Shown here piece after piece: positions 60,931 to 64,000 of a stretch of 64,000 nucleotides of DNA. The stretch comes from Erythrobacter sp. SD-21 (GTDB lineage Bacteria > Pseudomonadota > Alphaproteobacteria > Sphingomonadales > Sphingomonadaceae): positions 124,001 to 188,000 of the forward strand of contig NZ_ABCG01000006.1 in the NCBI RefSeq assembly GCF_000181515.1, written 5' to 3'. Position 1 is the first letter of the stretch. Every line of letters starts with the position of its first letter. A program made the translations under genes and the position numbers. The notes below the pieces were generated by a model that saw nothing but the letters and a program-made list of their open reading frames with translations, had not been told where the DNA came from and did not search any database.

Positions 60931-61509
60931 ATGAAGAAGACAGTCGCTACCCTTTCACTTGCTGCCGCACTCGCCACTACCGCCTGCACAACCTATGGCA
61001 ACGATGCTTACGACGGCGCCGCCGCTGCCGACTCTATGGCAAACGACCCCGCGATGATTTCGGTTAACATTGTGGAGACGATCGTCGACTCGCCCAACCA
61101 CACCACCCTGGAAAGCCTCGTCAAGAGCGCCGGGTTGGTCGAAACCCTCTCGGGAGATGGCCCGTTCACTGTTTTTGCACCAACTGACGCGGCTTTTGAT
61201 CGCGTACCGTCGCAAACTGTAAATGCGCTCACGCAAGCATCCAATCGCGAAATGCTGCGCGGCGTTTTGACGTATCATGTCGTTCCGGGGCGCTTCTCCG
61301 CGGGAGATTTAACGCAGCGCATCCGGAGCGGCGGCGGAACCGCCACGCTTACGACCGTGCAAGGGACGCAGCTCAGGGCGACTCTGGAGGGCAATAAGGT
61401 GAAGATCACAGATGCAACCGGAGCATCCGCTTATGTAGAAAATGCAGACATCCTGAATTCGAATGGCATTATCCATTCCATCAGCGGTGTTCTGATGCCT
61501 CGTAGCTGA
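60931..61509 (+). CDS. Fasciclin-domain lipoprotein
   Basis: 192 residues, lipoprotein-type signal (LAAALATTACTT, Cys near 19). One FAS1 domain: TLESLVKSAGLVETLSGDGP, FTVFAPTDAAFDRVP, and MLRGVLTYHVVPGRFSAGDL, ending NGIIHSISGVLMPRS. Secreted or anchored adhesion-like protein. TCAGGAG precedes the ATG. GGAAC at 60866 with CCTT after 16 bases resembles an EcfG promoter imperfectly. Confidence 0.9.
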   Translation: MKKTVATLSLAAALATTACTTYGNDAYDGAAAADSMANDPAMISVNIVETIVDSPNHTTLESLVKSAGLVETLSGDGPFTVFAPTDAAFDRVPSQTVNALTQASNREMLRGVLTYHVVPGRFSAGDLTQRIRSGGGTATLTTVQGTQLRATLEGNKVKITDATGASAYVENADILNSNGIIHSISGVLMPRS

Positions 61510-61535
61510 GCTTCAGCACGGTAGCCCGACTCCAT

Positions 61536-61570
61536 GGCCGCGTTTGCAGAGGGCGCGGCCTTTCGATTTC
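61536..61570 (+). terminator. Probable terminator of the fasciclin gene
   Basis: GGCCGCG and CGCGGCC pair around an 11-base loop, followed by TTTCGATTTC, 27 bp after the stop. Confidence 0.6.
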
Positions 61571-61642
61571 AGGTCGGACCACAATCTTGGCATTTCTCGT
61601 GTTTTCCCGGCACAACCTCGACCTATGGCGGATTGTCGTCTT

Positions 61643-61718
61643 CCCACCCACTTCGTGACTGATTTGCCGAGCTAGGACGGTGCCAAGAGCGGTCCAGCAG
61701 CTAACGACCCGGAAACAA
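61643..61718 (+). repeat. Dispersed intergenic repeat, copy F
   Basis: CCCACCCACTTCGTGACTGA, TTTGCCGAGCTAGGACGGTG, and CAGCTAACGACCCGG. The conserved end is 12 bases from the stop of the minus-strand MscS-like gene. Confidence 0.72.
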
Positions 61719-61729
61719 ACAATCTCTGC

Positions 61730-62551
61730 CTATGAGCTCCTCGTGTTCTTTCTCTGCGAATGGAACAAGGAGCCGATCGCACAAGCAACCGCGTTTTCGG
61801 CGCTTCGCGGATCTCGCAATGATCCCGTCAGCACGATCCCGAGGCGATATTTGCCGATCTCGCTCGTTCCGAAGTTGATGTCGCAACGCGAAGCTTGTCC
61901 TTCGGTGGGACCTGTGCATTCCTCACTTCCGCTAGTTTGAGCCAGCGCCTCTTCGGCAGCTTGCATGAGCTGTTCACGCAAGGAGAACACGTCCACGTCG
62001 GGTTCGAAGGTCATTTCAAAGGCGTGATCGACGTCCCTTCCACCGTGGGGAAGAACTTTCGCCGGGGAGCTGAACAGCAGGCTGTATGGCAAAGTGACCA
62101 TCCGACCCGTGGGCATGATCGATCCCTCCCGGCTTTCGAATTCTTGCAATCGTGTCGCCAACAGATTGAGGTCGAGAACCTCGCCTTTGGTCGTGCCGAT
62201 CTCGATCATGTCCCCGACCGAGAAAGCTCTGGTAAAGGTGCGCAGAGCAGCGCCTGAAAGACAGAGAATGAGTTCCTTGGTCGCTACGACGATCGCGACT
62301 GCTACCGCCGTGAGCGACAGGGCGAAGGTTCGCAACTGCGGCGCCCAGATCATGACCAGACCTATGACCGCGATCAGGAGGAGCAAATTACGGAAGTTCG
62401 CCGTCCAACGCCGGGCTACCTGCTCGGTGAGATCATCGCGACGCCGTAACGTCCGACCCGCGATCAGCCTTGCGGCGAGCAGGACCAGAAGAAGCGAAAC
62501 CGACGCAAACGCATCGGATGTGTAGAAGGCGGAAGGAATCTCGAAGTTCAT
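61730..62551 (-). CDS. Small MscS-family mechanosensitive channel
   Basis: 273 residues. Helices near 15-32, 55-72 and 75-98, then the pore-type segment ELILCLSGAALRTFTRAFSV followed by GDMIEIGTTKGEVLDLNLLA, the beta domain start of MscS. The C-terminal domain is short and varied. It gates on membrane tension. The last residues (HSQRKNTRSS) are basic. Convergent with the fasciclin gene. Confidence 0.8.
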   Translation of the reverse strand: MNFEIPSAFYTSDAFASVSLLLVLLAARLIAGRTLRRRDDLTEQVARRWTANFRNLLLLIAVIGLVMIWAPQLRTFALSLTAVAVAIVVATKELILCLSGAALRTFTRAFSVGDMIEIGTTKGEVLDLNLLATRLQEFESREGSIMPTGRMVTLPYSLLFSSPAKVLPHGGRDVDHAFEMTFEPDVDVFSLREQLMQAAEEALAQTSGSEECTGPTEGQASRCDINFGTSEIGKYRLGIVLTGSLRDPRSAENAVACAIGSLFHSQRKNTRSS

Positions 62552-62630
62552 TTTTTCTCCGTTGGAGCTCGCTTTTTAGCGCAATTGTGGATCTATCCGA
62601 TGACGGCCTGACTGATCGACACAGCAACAC

Positions 62631-63026
62631 TTGTCTGCAGTGGACGCGTTCATAAGAGGTAAGAGGACTAGAAGCAGGGCAGTTCAAATTGGACAGGATC
62701 GAGGCAATGAGTTGGATATAAAAAGGAAGTCCGTTCGTCCGTTTGTCGTCAGAAGCGTTGCTGCCAAAAAGTTTAAGAGCTTTGCGGGCGTAGAAAAAAG
62801 GGACAGGTTACCGGCCCATCCCTTGATCGTCACGACCGATCTTCGGAACGGAAGTCTGGACACCCTAGATGCCTATCTCAAGAAGCACGGCGGTATTCCC
62901 GATCGCGAAGTAAGACCGGTGATTGACTCACCGTACAATGTCTTTGTCTTATTCCGCTTTGCGCCCCAGTTTCGGTCATTCCGATTGTCGATCAGCGATC
63001 CCAAGAGCGGCCGTTCCTCCCAATAG
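62631..63026 (+). CDS. Hypothetical protein, weak support
   Basis: 131-residue open frame from TTG. Composition is less GC-rich than its surroundings and the N-terminal 50 residues are basic. The second half (PLIVTTDLRNGSLDTLDAYL, SPYNVFVLFRFAPQFRSFRL) looks like folded protein, but no family is recognised and no ribosome site is evident. From 63027 to the tRNA-Ser nothing is seen. Confidence 0.3.
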   Translation: MSAVDAFIRGKRTRSRAVQIGQDRGNELDIKRKSVRPFVVRSVAAKKFKSFAGVEKRDRLPAHPLIVTTDLRNGSLDTLDAYLKKHGGIPDREVRPVIDSPYNVFVLFRFAPQFRSFRLSISDPKSGRSSQ

Positions 63027-63235
63027 GGGCACCGAACTAATGGGTCCCAATCAGAAGCACATGTCACTGCACGCCTAGTGCCTTGACGCCCGGGGGCGAC
63101 TTCCTCGGAACCGGGCCGTACCGCGCCATAGGCAGACAACAATCTGAATGGATGGCTAAGCGGTGCGTCTATAGGGGAGCGGTTTTGGTAACATAACCAG
63201 CTCTCTTGATTTTCTTCAGTAAAATCAAAGACAAG

Positions 63236-63327
63236 TGGCGGAGACGGAGGGATTCGAACCCTCGATACCCGTTACCAGGTATGGCTCCTTAGCAGGGAGC
63301 TGGTTTCAGCCACTCACCCACGTCTCC
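63236..63327 (-). tRNA. tRNA-Ser (anticodon GCT)
   Basis: 92 nt with a long variable arm. Minus strand: acceptor pair GGAGACG/CGTCTCC, anticodon loop CTGCTAA, T-loop GGTTCGAATCC and encoded CCA. Confidence 0.96.
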
Positions 63328-63556
63328 GCATCGCTGGCCATCGGCTGCGAGGGGCGCCCTATAGCCAGCACTTGGGCACCCTTCAAGGAAGAAATCGGGC
63401 GCTTTCCAATTCAGTTCGCCTGCCGCCGCGCAGACTCGTTTCGACGCATTTCGGATTCGGTTCATCGCCCTTTCATTGCGCGGGTGCTCGAATGGGATTC
63501 TGTTTGCGGTGCAGCGCCCTGCGCGCCTGCCCCCGACGCCGGACAAAGGGATCGAA

Positions 63557-64000
63557 ATGAACACCTTCACCAAATTCGCTAGCGGCCTGATGGCTGCCTT
63601 CTCGCTGGCCGTGACCCCGCTTGCCGCGCAGGTCGAAAGTGTCGACCCCGACGCGGCCTGGGACGCGCCGATCGATGGCGATCTGGAACAGCCGGGCGGC
63701 AGCGAGCTTCCCCCGGTGGACGACAGCGCCCCTCCGGCTGCCGAAAGCGAACCCGGCTTCGGCTGGGAGGCCGAGGCGCAGGCGGATGCGCAGCCGCAGT
63801 GGAACGAGACCGAGGCGGAAGCCGACGTCGCAACCGGCGAGACGACCGAAGTCGCTACGGTCGATCCCTCCGCCACGACCTATCGCGAGGACGACCTCAT
63901 CGGGGCGGCCGAAGGCGTCTTCGGCAAGGGCGCGGAAGGTGTCGCCAAGATGATCCGCAAGCTCCTCAAGGACCAGGGCGAACCCAACGGCTACATCGTC
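63557..64000 (+). CDS. EipA/DUF1134-family envelope protein, C-terminus outside window
   Basis: First 148 residues of a longer gene. Signal peptide ends near PLAAQ; then an acidic Pro/Glu/Ala-rich linker (about 25-110) and the start of the DUF1134 domain: TTYREDDLIGAAEGVFGKGA, then MIRKLLKDQGEPNGYIV. EipA of Brucella is a periplasmic SH3-like protein needed for envelope integrity; assignment is from these residues. The rest of the domain is beyond the edge. Confidence 0.75.
   Translation, partial: MNTFTKFASGLMAAFSLAVTPLAAQVESVDPDAAWDAPIDGDLEQPGGSELPPVDDSAPPAAESEPGFGWEAEAQADAQPQWNETEAEADVATGETTEVATVDPSATTYREDDLIGAAEGVFGKGAEGVAKMIRKLLKDQGEPNGYIV

Overview
The window reads as chromosomal DNA of a GC-rich alphaproteobacterium, most likely an Erythrobacteraceae/Sphingomonadales relative. 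The signs are a complete NepR/EcfG/PhyR general stress response (GSR) module with several HWE-type histidine kinases, an NDUFA12-type complex I subunit, class I PHA synthase with a phasin, two TonB-dependent receptors, a TPR-sulfotransferase and an EipA/DUF1134 gene. This placement is inferred from gene content; no rRNA is present.

Layout. 0-9.4 kb: a truncated TelA-like gene, a PAS-HWE kinase, a stand-alone fatty acyl-AMP ligase, recX, small envelope genes, aat, tRNA-Trp, a LOG-family protein and the coupled set glmM-DUF1272-thiD. 9.6-17 kb: sodB, an AI-2E-family permease, then the GSR locus (ecfG, nepR, a CHASE-HWE kinase, phyR), an FNR-like regulator and a single-domain response regulator. 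17-28 kb: lipid and envelope genes (desaturase, lptF/lptG), clpS, phasin, phaC, an AlaC-like aminotransferase and an enoyl-CoA hydratase. 28-37.8 kb: TPR-sulfotransferase next to a TonB receptor, a BCCT transporter, a small HTH protein, a thioesterase, tRNA-Cys and tRNA-Thr. 37.8-47.3 kb: a type I secretion operon (TolC, ABC, HlyD) followed by its probable RTX serralysin substrate, a small periplasmic protein and a TonB receptor. 47.5-50.6 kb: a lone tyrosine integrase and a third HWE kinase. 50.7-62.6 kb: an envelope-stress neighbourhood with an L,D-transpeptidase, a frameshifted csbD, two paralogous PRC-barrel-like secreted proteins, a subtilisin-like protease, an ECF sigma/anti-sigma pair, CHRD and fasciclin proteins, and a small MscS. 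The window ends with tRNA-Ser and a truncated EipA-like gene.

Regulation. Two promoter classes can be read directly. GGAAC-N16-CGTT, the EcfG-type GSR consensus, lies upstream of nepR, phyR, the L,D-transpeptidase and a membrane-protein gene. GGATTAA-N15-CGTTT, with identical spacing, lies upstream of four secreted-protein genes (the subtilase, both PRC-like proteins and a 114-aa protein) clustered around the second ECF sigma factor; I infer that these form its regulon. The sigma gene itself seems to start at a CTG codon.

A dispersed repeat of about 80 bp occurs six times between 28 and 62 kb. Each copy lies just 3' of a gene, with the same conserved end facing that gene's stop codon. No CRISPR array, rRNA or complete prophage was seen.
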